A stretch of DNA of 64,000 nucleotides from Diacronema lutheri (taxonomy: Eukaryota > Haptophyta > Pavlovophyceae > Pavlovales > Pavlovaceae). Where the stretch lies: positions 379,501 to 443,500 of the forward strand of contig JAGTXO010000022.1 of NCBI GenBank assembly GCA_019448385.1, written 5' to 3'. Under the pieces are notes generated by a model. That model had not been told where the DNA came from and did no database searches. It saw only the letters and a program-made list of their open reading frames with translations. The position numbers and the translations under genes were made by a program. Below are positions 24,060 to 35,400 of this stretch, piece after piece (within the stretch, counting starts at the first letter, position 1; each line of letters starts with the position of its first letter).

Positions 24060-27000
24060 TCGCCCGCGTCGCCGGCCGGCGGCGGCGGTGGCGGCGGTGG
24101 CGGCGCGGCCACGGCGGCGGCAGCAGCGGCGGCGGCGGCGGTGGCGGCGGCGGCGGCGCCCAGCGCGGGCGGCGGCGGCGTGGCGGCGGCGGTGGCGGCG
24201 GCGGTGACGCCAGCGGCGGCCTTGGCGCCGCGCGTCTGCGGCGGCGTTTCGGCGCCATCGGGGCTGCCCCCGCCGCGCACCGCGCTCGTGACCGCGCAGA
24301 CGCCGCCCGGCGCACGATCGCTGGCCGCGCCGGTCAGCGCGACGCGGAGGCGCTCGCCGACAGCGTACATGTCCGCCACGCTGAACGTGCGCGGCGCGGA
24401 CGAGCAGCCCGCCGCGGCGAGCGCGTCGTTGAGCGCGCCCACTATCGCGAGGCCGCACGTCGCGCCACGCTGCGCCGCCTCGTTGAGCAGCAGCGCGCGG
24501 CGCACGCGCGAAATGTCGAGACCCGCCGCGTGCAGCGTGGCAGTTATCGCCTTGGCGAGCATGAGCGCCTGCCTGCAGGGCGACGCGAGCGTGTCGACGA
24601 GCACCGCGTCGTAGCGATGCTCGCCCGCGCGCGCGACGCGCACAAGGCGCAACGCGGTGAAATGGCCGGAGGCGAGCTGCGCGCCGTCGTCACCGCCCGC
24701 GCCGCCGCGCTCGTCCGACGGGCTCCACACGCCGATGACAGCCTGCGTTGTCGCCTCGCTGCGCAGGCGGTGCAGCAGCGCGGCGCGCTCGGCGTCGTCC
24801 TGAAACACCGCGGGTTGCGCGGCGAGCGGCACGTGGCAGACATGCCCGCCGCCGGCCTGCCCGTGCACGCGCAGCACGACCTCGCAGCACGCGTCGACGG
24901 TTGAGGCGAGCATGTCGCCGCTGGCGATGCGCTCCACCTCTGCCTGCGGGAGGCCGGCGCTCGCGGCGGCGGCGGCCAGCCGGCGCGCAGCCGCGTCGCC
25001 CGCCCACGCAAGCAGCGCCGAGTTGGCGGGTTGGAGGGGAAGCTCAAGGGCGGCTGGTTCGGTGGCGGTAGCCTCGTTGGCAACGGGCACGTTGGCGGTG
25101 CGCGCGTTGGCGGCGGGCGCGGCGGCGATGGCTGGTGGGGCGGAAGACGCGCCCGCGGCGGCGGGCGCGGACGCGGCAGCGGCAGCGGCTAGTGGCGCGG
25201 GGAAAACGCCGTCGGAGGCGGCCTGGAGGGCGGCAGCGGCAGCGGCTAGTGGAGCGGGGCAAAAGGCGTCGGAGGCGGCCTGGAGGGCGGCAGCGGCAGC
25301 GACTAGTGGGGCGGGGAAAACGCCGTCGGAGGCGGCCTGGAGGGCGGCAGCGGCAGCGACTAGTGGGGCGGGGAAAACGCCGTCGGAGGCGGCCTGGAGG
25401 GTGGCAGCGGCAGCGGCTAGTGGCGCGGGGAAAACGCCGGTGGTGGCAGGCGCGGAGGCGAATGCAGGAGCAACTAGTGGGGCGGGAAAATCGGCGGCAG
25501 GCGCGAAGGCGGATGCAGGAGCGGCTAGTGGGGCGGAAGACACGCCCGCGGCGGCAGGCGCGGACGCGACAGCGGGAGCGGCTAGTGGCGCGGGGAAAAC
25601 GCCGGTGGTGGCAGGCGCGGAGGCGAATGCAGGAGCAACTAGTGGGGCGGGGAAAACGCTGTCGGAGGCGGCCTGGAGGGCGGCAGCGGCAGCGGCTAGT
25701 GGAGCGGGGAAAACGCCGTCGGAGGCGGCCTGGAGGGCGGCAGCGGCAGCGGCTAGTGGAGCGGGGCAAAAGGCGTCGGAGGCGGCCTGGAGGGCGGCAG
25801 CGGCAGCGACTAGTGGGGCGGGGTCGGAGGCGGCCTGGAGGGCGGCAGCGGCAGCGACTAGTGGGGCGGGGAAAACGCCGTCGGAGGCGGCCTGGAGGGC
25901 GGCAGCGGCAGCGGCTAGTGGCGCGGGGAAAACGCCGGTGGTGGCAGGCGCGGAGGCGAATGCAGGAGCAACTAGTGGGGCGGGAAAATCGGCGGCAGGC
26001 GCGAAGGCGGATGCAGGAGCGGCTAGTGCGGCGGGGAAAACACCGTCGGCGGCAGGCGCGAAGGCGACAGCAGCAGTGGCTAGTGGAGCGGAGGCGCAGG
26101 GCCACGCGCGCGCCAGCCGTGCAAGCCCAAGCCGCGCGCGAGCGACGCACGCGCCGATGGCCGAGGCGGCGGCGCAGGCCACGACGTGGCATGGCACCGG
26201 TGTGGCCAGCCGCTCGCGGGTGTGCACGTCGAGCCGCGCCCCACGCCAAGAACGGCGGCGCGCTGAACGGAGGCGCACGACCCCGATCGGTCCGCCCGCG
26301 CACGCGCGCGCCGGCTCAGTGTGGCCAACGCGCGCCGCTATGCAAGGCGCGCGCGCGATAACGGCGGCTGTCGGCCGTGGCGTGCGCGTGGCGGCGCCGC
26401 GGCGACGGGCGCGGCACACGAGCCGCTCGGGTGCGCCGCCGCCGCGCGGCACGATGTCGAGCAGCACGGTCACGCCGCGCGCGCGCGCGACCGCCGTGCA
26501 CGCGAGCCGCACGGGCAGCGGCGGCCCGTCCGGGCGCGCGAGCGCCGCCACCTCGGCGTCGGTGAAGCTGTGCAGCTCGCGGCGCGCGCGCGCGAACGCG
26601 GCAATGTCCGCGCGCAGCTCCGCGTCCGTGCCGAGCGCAACGCGCGCGTGCACGGGGAGCGACGCGCGCAGCGCGTGGAGCACGCCGCCGCGCGCGCCGC
26701 GCGGCGCCGGCGCGCGCTCGCGCTCAGCGCGCGCGGCGCGCGTGAGCTCGCGCACCGCGCGCTCGAGATTGCGCGGCGCGGCCGCGACGGGAGGGCTAGG
26801 TGCGCGCGCGCGCCGGTTGTAGCGCGGCCGCGCCGAGTTGAGGGGCGGCGGACGCGGTGCGTACGCCGCGGCGCGGCCCGCGCGCCAAAAGGCCGGCGGC
26901 GGGCGCAGCTCCGTCGCGTCGACCGCGGCCGCGAGCGCGCCGAGCGCGGCGTCGCTGTCGCCCGCCGCGTCGGCCGCGTCGACGAGCACGAAGAGCGCGC

Positions 27001-30000
27001 CGAGCGCGCGCGACGCGGCCGCCTGCGCGGCGGTGGGGCGGGCGCAGGCAGCGACGCATGCGGCCGCCATGCCACGCGCCGCGGCGAACGCCGGTGACGT
27101 GACGGCCGCGCCGATGGCAACGGCGGCGGCGGCGACGGTGGAGGCGGCAGCGCCGGCTATGGAGGTGGCAGCGGCGGCGGCGCTTGCCATCGCGCGGCGC
27201 GCGAGACGCGAGGCGCCACCGACCGCCGCCGCCGCAGCGCGCGCTGCGCGCGCGCCGGTGGCGCGCATCGTCGCCGCGCCAGGCGCCGCCGCGCCGATGC
27301 CGCCGGCGCCCGCGCCGTCGCCGCTCTCGGCCGTGCAGGGCTCCGATGACGGGCCCGGCGTGCGCTGGCGCGTGATGCGCGCGCCGAGGCGCGCGCTCCG
27401 CGCCGCGCGGCCGGCGACGTCGAGGACGCGCCGTGCGCGCGCCGCGCACAGGCCACGCGCGCGCGGCGGCGCACCGACAGGCGCCGAGCGCCGCGGCGCG
27501 CACGCCGGCGCGTCGCTGTCGGGTTGCGCAGCGCGCGCGCGGGAACTCGGCGCGGCGTGTGCGGGCGGCGGGCGCGCGCCCGCGCGGCGCAGAGGCGCGA
27601 GGCGCCGGCCGCAGACGAGGCGTGTGCGCGGCCAGGACGGTGAGGGCCGCAGGGCGCCGTCGACGTCGCGCATCGGCGGGCTGCGAGCGCGCCGCGCAGC
27701 CGTGCGGCGCGCGCAAGGCGCTCGGCGGCGCGCGCGCCGCACGGCGCGCGCGGCGGCGCGCACGCCAGCGACGGCTGCGGCCACGCCGCGCGCCAACACG
27801 GCCGCGGCGTGCGCCATCGCACCGAGCACGGCGCGTGGCGCGCCGAGCAAGCGCAGCAAGCGCGACGCCGTCGCGCGCGCCGGCGCACCGTGTGCAGGGG
27901 CCTCGCCAGCGCCAGCACCGACGCCGCCATCGCCGCAGCCGCAGGTGGCGTCGCCGCCGCCGCAGGCGTCGCGACGGACGCCGCCGCCGCCGAAACAATC
28001 GCCGCACACGTCGCCGCCGACGTTGCCACCCCAGCCGCCGTTGCCTGCGTAGGTGGCTGCGGCGCGTGCGTGCGGGAGGCGTGCCGTGCGCCGCGCATCA
28101 CACGGGCTGCGCGACGCGAGCGACGCCGCCGGGGGCCCCGCTGCGCCAGGCGCGCCGTGCGCGCCAGCCTCGCCGGCCTCGCCGGCGCGCGGTCGCGCGC
28201 TCGCCTCGACGTGGCCGCCTCCGCCGCCATCGCCGCCGTCGAACCGGGCGGCGGAGGGCTGCCGCTCGAACCGCTCGTCGGCGTCGGCCGCCACCGCCGC
28301 CTCGCGCTCCGCCGCCGCATCGGCCGCACGGCGCGCGTGGCGGAGCGCGCGGCCGCCGTCCGCTGCGCGGCGTGGTGGCGCGGGCGCGGCCTTCGGCGCG
28401 CGCGGCCTCTCGGCGCGCTCGCGGAGCACGGCGAGCGGCGTGCCTGTGGCGACGCTCGTGCAGACGCGCTGCAAGGCGGCGCTTACGCACGCGTGGACGA
28501 CGCGCGCCGTCCGCTTGTCGGCGGCGCGCGCGGCGCGGCGCGCGGCCTTGGCGGCGGCCTTTTTGGCGCGCCTCTGCTCCGCCTGCTCCGACAGCGCGCG
28601 CGCCTGGCGCTCGGCTGCGAGCGCTTCCTCGGGTGAAACGGTCGGCCTCGGCGGCTGCGCGCGCGCGCTGCGACGCTGCGCGCTGCGGCGGTCGGACGGC
28701 GGCTGCCGCGGCGGCGAGGACGGCGGGCGCAAGCTCGGCGTGGGCGACCAATCACCGCTGACGGTTGCGAGCGGCGCAAACGGGTTGTCGTCCCCGCACC
28801 CCGCGGCGTGCGACAGTGCACGCGGCGTCGGGCGCCGGCCGACCGCTGGCGGGCCCCACTCGGACGGCAGCTCCGAGGGCGAGCGCGCCGTCGGCGCCGC
28901 GCGTTCCGCGGCCGGCGGCGCCTCCCGGTCCAGCGCCGCCTGCTCTCTCGCCGCGGCCTGCTCGTCACCCTCCGGCACGCCACGCGGCGCGAGCACCGCG
29001 GTGGCGCAGCGCGTCGCGTTGAGCAACGCCGCCTCCATCTGCCGCACGTTGGCCTTGGCGCACGCCACACCCTGTCTCGCCCGGCGCAGCGCCTCGTGCG
29101 CGCGGCGCACATCCGCGTCGGCATCTTCGCGAATGCCAAAGTGCGCCTGTTGCAGCCGCAGGTCCGCAGGGCGCCCCTGCGCGCGAGGGGCACGGGCGCG
29201 GCGGCGCGCAGGTGACGGAGCTGGCGCGCCGTTCTGCGCTGCGCGCACGCCAATCGACGGGCGCGCGCGCGGCGGGGCGCGCGCGCGCGCGCGCGCGCGC
29301 GCTGCCTACCCAGCCGCCGGCCGGCTCGCGCGAGCGCGCCAGCTGCTCCGCCGCCTCGGCGTCGAGCACGCGCTGCTGCGCCTCCTCCTCGCCCAGTGCA
29401 GCGAGGTGCAGCCGGCGGGCTGCCTTGCGGCAGTTGCCCTCCGCCTTGCCCACGGCCTTGCGCGCCGCGTCGACGGGGTCGTCGTTGGCTCTGGCGCGCC
29501 TGCGCTTGCCCTTGTCGGCGGGCGGCGGCTCGGCGCGCTGCAGCGTGCCGAGCGCGTCGTCGGCTCCGCGCGCGGCCGCCCGCGGGCGGCGGGCCCCAAA
29601 AAGCGCACCGGTCGCCGTGCGCGCCGCGCAAGCAACGACCAGCGCTGACATGCCGGCGAAGACCGCACCGCCCAGCGCCACGGTTGCCACGATGCGCAGC
29701 GTCCCGTGCGCAAGCCGCGCTGCCTCCGCCGCTTTGGCGGCCTCGCGCGCGCGCGCATCGGCGGCTCTCATCTCGTGCAGCAGCCCGGCCGCGCCGCTCG
29801 CGCCGTCGCGGCCGCGCGCGAGCTCGCACAGCACCGCCGCCGCGTGCCGCGTGGGCTCGCGCGCGAGCAGCTGCGCGCTGCCGTCGGGGCGCAGCTTCTC
29901 AACGAACTCGACAAACGTCGCGTCGCGCCAGAGGGACTTGCGGAAGGCCCTGTGCACCGCCCCCTCTTGCTTGCGCATCCGCCGTGCCGCCCGCCTGCCG

Positions 30001-30605
30001 TCGCGCGCGTGCGCTTGCGCGGCCGCGTCGAATCCCGCGACGCCGCGCTGCGCGTCGCGCGCGGCCGACGACGGCGCCGCCGCGCTGCCCGCCAAGGGCG
30101 CCGCAGCGGCGACGCACGCGTGCGGAGCGACGGGATCGCCGGCGGCCGGCGGCTCGGCGCGCTGCGGCGTGCCGTTTGCTCCGCGCGCGGCCGTCCCGGG
30201 GGAGATGGCCGCGATGGCGCCACCAGCCGCGCCGTGCGCCAGCCACGCGCATAGGCTGCCGACGAGCTCGCCGAGACCCCCGACGGTCGCCGCGGCGGCG
30301 AGTGCGCCGGGCTTGCCGGCCGACAGCGGCTCGCGAGCGTCGTCGTCGCAGCCGCCGGCACCCGTCTTGGCGAGTGCGTCGCGCTCGCCCTCGACGCCCG
30401 CCACGACCGCCGCCCCTCCGTCGTCCGCCGCGCCGGCCGCGCGCGCGGCCGGGCGCAGAGGAGGCGTGCCGGTGCAGCCGTCGCCGCTCGTCTTCGCCGT
30501 TTCCTCCACCTTGATCGCTTCGTCGCTACCTGCGCCATCTCCGACGCCGGGGCCCTTGGTCACGCTTGCCGCCATGGGCATCGAGCCGGTCGTCTCCTGC
30601 GCCAT
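13401..30605 (-). CDS. Giant mobile-element protein: Ulp1-like protease, YqaJ-like nuclease, chromodomain, Fanzor nuclease
   Basis: Model: exons 30605-29310, 29176-15254 and 15125-13401, with phase-0 introns of 133 and 128 bp, giving 5,647 residues. The middle exon is open for almost 14 kb. In order: an N-terminal region with one hydrophobic segment and basic coiled coil (1-432, least certain); Ala/Arg-rich sequence; a 19-residue tandem repeat (about 1460-1760); a Ulp1-like protease (H1937, D1960, C2006); poly-Ala; several protease-like but degenerate regions; a YqaJ/lambda-exonuclease-like PD-(D/E)XK core (E3457, D3495, E3510, K3512); Pro/Ala linker; a chromodomain (about 4638-4680); and a Fanzor nuclease (about 4900-5600) ending in an Asp/Gly-rich acidic tail and a KRGRR end. 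I know of no described protein with this set. That it is one translated protein is inferred from frame continuity and the splice fits. Confidence 0.65.
15126..15253 (-). other. Inferred 128-bp intron inside the Fanzor module
   Basis: Donor AAT|GTGCGC and acceptor GCGCAG|GTG, both phase 0, join the 14-kb frame to the Fanzor catalytic frame and restore a Fanzor-like THN|VPRNV junction. Length and borders match the introns of MYCBP and other genes here. Confidence 0.7.
16440..16565 (-). other. Chromodomain within the giant gene
   Basis: Reads YEVEAVVDERR, then FQFRIRWRGYDES and DTWEPEANV: the canonical chromodomain order with the aromatic cage positions Y, W and the WEP motif. Chromodomains in retroelements and some DNA transposons steer integration to methylated histone tails; a targeting role here is inference. 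Confidence 0.88.
19720..20290 (-). other. YqaJ / lambda-exonuclease-like nuclease domain in the giant gene
   Basis: The PD-(D/E)XK motif set is in order: RWHDERWEEVTGSKVGD (entry helix, 'T.SK'), GILGEA (Glu), FSPDGLA (Asp), VLVEVKT (E-x-K) and DQLQLGMHVLG (the Gln helix). This family makes 5'-3' exonucleases or recombinases in phages, large DNA viruses and some eukaryotic transposons. All core residues are present. Confidence 0.8.
23965..24235 (-). repeat. GGC/GCC trinucleotide tract (poly-Ala and poly-Pro coding)
   Basis: Nearly pure GCG-type repeats with a run of more than twenty alanine codons, plus poly-Pro. Expected to be length-unstable. Confidence 0.9.
24420..24960 (-). other. Ulp1-like (C48) cysteine protease domain in the giant gene
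   Basis: His in SGHFTALRLV (H1937), Asp in VLVDTLAS (D1960), then Gln and Cys in AAQRGATCGLAIVGAL (C2006, Gln five residues before). This order and spacing match SUMO/adenovirus-type proteases. Such proteases occur in several eukaryotic transposons, where they may process fusion proteins. Other parts of the gene look like decayed versions of the same fold. Confidence 0.6.
25180..26090 (-). repeat. 57-bp coding minisatellite in the giant gene
   Basis: About fifteen units of a 57-bp repeat encoding 19 residues of the type GVFPAPLAAAAAALQAASD, with shorter variant units between. All length changes keep the frame, which argues that the frame is or recently was translated. Confidence 0.9.
29177..29309 (-). 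other. Inferred 133-bp intron holding a (GC)n microsatellite
   Basis: Donor TGG|GTAGGC and acceptor GCGCAG|GGG, both phase 0, join the N-terminal frame (432 residues, from 30605) to the 14-kb frame, leaving two coiled-coil-like stretches contiguous. A (GC)n tract of roughly 28 bp lies at about 29275-29302. If this is not an intron, repeat slippage would produce the same frame change. Confidence 0.5.
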
Positions 30606-30708
30606 CGCGCGTGCTGGTCGTCCGCGTCGGTCGTCCTCGCGGGCGGATTGGCAGACGCCTTTTGATCCGCTGCTTTTGAAAGTGTGATAAGACGTCGCTC
30701 TTGGCCTC

Positions 30709-30719
30709 ATAAATTTATA
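30709..30719 (-). promoter_or_regulatory. TATA box for the giant Fanzor gene
   Basis: TATAAATTTAT on the minus strand, in otherwise extremely GC-rich DNA, about 105 bp upstream of the ATG at 30605. Position fits a core promoter with a leader of roughly 75 nt. Confidence 0.5.
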
Positions 30720-30890
30720 GAAGGCCCGTGGTGCGCCCCACGGCGAGCGATGTACCACTGCGCTCGTGGAATGCATCGCGCTCGTCGCGGCGCTGGGCGT
30801 GCCGGACGCGGCCGCCCTAGCGGCTGTTTAAGCGGGAGTTTCTGATGGGAGATTGTCCCCAGCGACCTTATCGACCGACCCCCCAACCAA

Positions 30891-30912
30891 CCCCCCCCCC
30901 CCCCCCCCCCCC
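30891..30912. repeat. Poly-C homopolymer
   Basis: A run of about 22 C between a CCCCCCAACCAA motif and GCCCCCGC. Confidence 0.9.
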
Positions 30913-32209
30913 GCCCCCGCACCAGCCACGCCTGCTCCGCCGTGCGGCAGCGGCCGCGTCGACGTCGCGTGCGCCGCACGCCACGTCGCCCGCCGAGGGC
31001 GACACGGCGACACCGCGCTCGCACGGCGCGACGAGCTTGTCGGCAGGCGGCAACACGCGCGCGTCGCCGGCGCTGCCGTCGGCCTCCTTCGCGCCGAGTG
31101 CGCCGCCGTTCCGGCCGACGACGACGAGGCCGCCGACGACGACGACGCCGACGACGGCCCGGCTAGGCCGGCGTGGCTGGCGCGCGGCGCGCCCACGACG
31201 CCCGCCACGGCCGACGCCCCTGCCGTCGTCCGTCGCGCCGGCCGCGCGCGCTTCCGCGCGCGAGGCGACGGAGGCGGCGGCCGTGACGCGCCGGTGTGGC
31301 CGTGGCCGCTCATCGCCGCCGCGTCCACCTTCTCGTTCGCTTCAACGCCGCCTGCACCACTCCCGACGTTGCCGCGCTGAGTCACGCTTGCCGCCGCGGG
31401 CATCGCGCCGCGCCACCCGCCACGCGCTGCGACCGCCCGGCGCTCTGCGCGCGTACGTACGGCTGCAGCGTGCCGGTGCCGCGCCGCACCGGCCGCGGCC
31501 CGCCAGCCGCGGCCGGGCCAGCGGCGCGCCGTCGGCGTCCGCGGCGGGCGTCGCGCTCGGAGCGGGCGCACTTCCGCTTCACCTCGCGCAGCTGCGAGCA
31601 TCCGTTGGATCTCCGCAGCTTGGGTACGAGGGTCGTCGCGATGTCGAGCCGGCGCAGCGCCCAAAGCAAGCCCCTCACCGAGCGCGGGCGGCTTGCCTCG
31701 CACACGGCCGCCGCCGCGCGACCGGTGCAGCCAGCTGCCGCACACAACGAGCAGCTGCTCGGGCCGGAACCCGCGCCCGGTCGCATGCACGCGCTCGAAC
31801 CGCGCCGCCGCGAGCGTGCACGCGCGCCAGTTGAGGTCGCCGCGCCGCCCGCGCGCTCAGCCGCGCGGGCGGGTTGTGCACGTGCCGCGTCTGCGTGCGC
31901 ACATGCGTGTGCGCGCGCGTGAAGCTGACCCGCTCGTTGGCCTCCAGCACCGTGCGCCCTCGGTGCTCCACGCCGCGCGCCGCATAGGGCGCGGCCGCCC
32001 GGCGCACCCGGCGCCGACGGGGGCCGATGCGCTGCACGGTGGCCCGTCTCGCGCGCGGTCGCGTGCCGCGCGTGCGCAGTGCGCTTGCGCTGCACGAGCG
32101 TGACCGAGACGGGCTTCTGTCCCTCGGCCACCCGGCATGTACGAGGCCCTCAGCGCCCGGGTCTACAGCCGCGAGCAAGAGGCCGGCGCGTCGGCTAGCC
32201 GCGCGCGCG

Positions 32210-32211
<2 letters not shown>

Positions 32212-32247
<36 letters not shown>
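32212..32247. repeat. Poly-G homopolymer
   Basis: An uninterrupted run of about 36 G, flanked by (GC)n. Length may be unreliable in any assembly. Confidence 0.9.
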
Positions 32248-32458
32248 CGCAATGTGGACCGGGCCGTTCGGAGTGCGCCACTGTGTGTGTGAGATGCGAC
32301 GCCTCGCCGAGCCGCCGGGGCTCGCCCTCGTCCTCGCCGCGACACATTTTTCACGTCTTGTCTGCGCGCTGCGTGCTGCGTGCGCGCGCAACAACTGCCC
32401 GGCGCGCGCCGCGGGCTCGGCGCGAGGGGCGGCAGGAGTGGCGCCAGTCCGCAGGGTA

Positions 32459-35400
32459 TCACGTGCTCGATGTGGCACTTAAATTCATGTCGATGTGACG
32501 GCCTCCCTGCTCGATGTGCTGTACGGCCACGGCGTGTCGGATCCGCCCCTCAGCCGTGACCGCAGCTTCGTCCGGCCACGCAGCGGGCTCCCGCGCGTTG
32601 TGCGCGCTCGGCGCGCGAGTGGTGCCAGTGGCGGGCGAGCCTCGTCGCCCACGGAGCCCGCCCCCGGCTCGGCGGCGCGCCGCCTGCTCGCCGGATCGCG
32701 CACCGCCGTCGCCGCCGCTGCGCGCTTGCCCAGCTTGCCGGCAGGCGGCAGGCGGCGGCGACGGCGGCGGCGGCGGCTGCGGCGCGAGCGCGACGCCGGG
32801 CGGCGGCAGCGCCGACGGCACGCGCGTGGCGGCGACCCACGCGGCGGCGGGCGGCGCGCCGGCTTGAGGCCCCTGCACGCCGGCCGCATTGGCGCCGCCC
32901 TGCGCGCCCGCGAAGGGCGCGCAGGTACGCGGGCCGGTCGCGCGGCGCGCGGTGCTGGCGAGCATCCGCCGGCTGCGCGTCGGCGCGAGCGGCGCGGCGG
33001 GCGTCGCGCCGGCGGGTGCTGGCCAGCACCGCGCGCCGGCGGCGCGCCCGCCGCCAGCGCGCCGCCCGCCGCCGGCGCCGCGCGCGCCGTCCGCGCCGCG
33101 CCCGCCGCGCTCGCCGCCACCGCGCGCCGCCGCCGCGCATTCGCGCGCGGCGGCGACGGCGGCCGCGGCGAGCGCCGCCGCCGCCGCCTCGCCACCGCTG
33201 ACCGCGCGGAGCACCTCTTTGAAGACGACGCTGCGCGTCACGAGGTCCGCGCCGAGCGCAAAGCGGACGCGCGACGTGTGCCCGACGCGCGAAGCGGCCA
33301 CGTGGAGCTGGCCGTGCGTGAAGCACGGCTCGGCGATCCACACGCCCGCGCACCCGAGCGCTTGCCCCTGCGCCTCGTTACGCCGGCCGCACCGGGGAAC
33401 TGGCGGCGCATCCGCACAAGCGCGAACGTGCCGTCGTCGGGCGAGTGGTGGTCGACACGCGCGACGAGCACGGTGCTGTCGCGCCCGGCGGCCGCGCCGG
33501 GGCGTGCGCACTCGAGCAGCCGGCCGCCGGCGCGCACGCCGCGCACGATCAGCCGCGTGCCGCCGCACAGCCCCTCGCCGGGCGAGAGGTTGCGCGGCAG
33601 CATCACCACCATCCCGGGCTTCAGGTCGAGGACGCGGTGCGGCATCTGCGCGTGCTCGAGCGAGTCGAGGAATTCGACCGACGCCCGCGCAATCTGCTTG
33701 CCCGCCCCGTCGTCGCGCCAGCTCGTCCGCCGACGCGCACCTCGCCGCCGCGCCCGGGAAGCGGCCGATCACCAGCCAGTTGATCCGCGCCACGTCCGTC
33801 TGCTTGGCGCAGAGCACCGCGCGGTCGCACAGCGAGCCGTCGTCGGTCCAACACGTCGCGCCGTGGACAAAGTCGTCACGAGCTCCGTCGGGTAGGCCGA
33901 GCCCACGCGGATGGGGACGCCGCCGACGGCCTCGGGCAGCTGCACGGGATCGAGCGGGAATGCGCCGGGCATGGCCCCGGCCGCCGGCACCGCCGCGGGA
34001 ACGGCGCCGTCGCCGGGGCTGCGCAGCAGCTCCGCCCACTCGCCCGCGCCGAGCGCGTCGCCCGTGTCGCGCGCCGCGCTCGAGGCGCGAACGTTCTCGA
34101 CCAAGGCGTGCTGCCGATCGTGCTGCCACGGCGCCGAGTACTTGAGGCAGGAGCGCACGATCTGCGCGCGCGAGCCGCGCCGCACCACCGGCAAGCACTG
34201 GCGAAAGTCGCCGGCGAGCAGCAGCGTCTCGCCGCCGAAGCGCTCGTCGACGCCCGTCACGTCGCGCAAACACCGATCAGGCGAGTCGAGGTGGCACCGC
34301 GTCTGCATCGGCGCCTCGTCCCACACGACCAGCCGCCGCGGCGGCCAGGGAGCGCCCGCGCTCGGAGCGCGGCACGCCATTGAACGGCTTGCCCGTCGGA
34401 GTCGGCACCGCCGGGCACCTTGAAGGTCAAGTGGAAGGTGCGGCCGTCGGGCAGCAGCGTGGCGGCGACGCCCGAGGACGCGCCCACGACGACCGCGTGC
34501 CCATCCGCGCGCACGGCGGCGATAATGGCGCGCTCGACGAACGTCTTGCCCGTTCCGCCCGGCGCGTCGCAAAGATGCAGCCGGTTGCCCACGCCGCGCA
34601 GCGCCGATTTGACGACCGCGCCGTGGAGCGCGCACTGCTGGCCGCCCTCGGCCATCGCCGCGCGCGCCGCCGCCGCGCTCGCAGCCCGCTCGGCGCGATG
34701 GTAGCCCTGCGCGCGCGCGAGCTCGCGCCCGCCCGGCCCGGCCGGCGCGCGCGCCGTGCGCAGACCGGCCACCGCCGCGAGCGCCGCCGCGCGCTCGCGC
34801 TCGTCGGGCACGTACAGCCCCGTGGAGTCGAACGTGTCGGCCCAGGCGGGCACGCCGTACGAGGCGAAGGCGTCCGAGCCGGGCTGCGGCCGCTGCTCGG
34901 CGCGCTTCAGGAGCATGACCCCGCACACGTTCCACTTGGTGCCAAACATCGAGCCCGTGAGCCCCGTGTAGACGCGGTCGAGCTGCGTGGCGATGGCGCA
35001 GACGTCCTCGTGCCGGATCTCGTCGACCGGTTCGCGCCGCGCGTCGACGAGCGGCACGACGCGCTCGGAGCCCGCCCACGTGAACGTGCGCGTCGACATG
35101 TTCAGCCGCGTGTGCGCGAGCGTGTCGTCCTCGTACTTGGGCTTGACGGCGGGCGAGAGCTTGCCGCGCACCTCCTCCTTCGAGAGGCCGCGCGTGTTGA
35201 GCAGCTCCTTCTGGCGCGCGTGCACCGTCTCGACGCGCTGATCGTCGATGGCGCGCAGGGCGCCAAAGTAGGCGTCCATCTGCGCGAGCGGCGCGCCTTC
35301 AATCGGCAGCTCCTTGTCGGTCACGCCGGCCGTGTACGCCGCCTTGTCGACGTCCGTCGGCCCGTACATGGTGCCAAAGTTGCCGTCGCCCGTGAGCTCG

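Larger units (their letters stand above)
30720..32458 (-). other. Degraded mobile-element sequence with relic of a second giant-gene 5' end
   Basis: No intact gene is supported. On the minus strand at about 31180-31410 the sequence MPAAASVTQRGNVGSGAGG parallels the start of the giant gene (MPMAASVTKGPGVGDGAGS), and the DNA aligns across this stretch with scattered changes and indels. Upstream, minus-strand reading is broken between all three frames. A poly-C run (about 30891-30912) and a poly-G run (about 32212-32247) lie inside. The remainder is unassigned. Confidence 0.6.

Noticed and set aside
25135-26361. Arg/Gly-rich plus-strand repeat ORF (RQRLVGRGKRRRRRPGG)
   Set aside because: Antisense of the 57-bp coding minisatellite in the giant gene.
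31382-32131. Minus-strand ORF of ~250 codons near the poly-G run
   Set aside because: Arg/Ala-rich and frame-inconsistent with neighbouring peptide-like pieces; treated as degraded element sequence.
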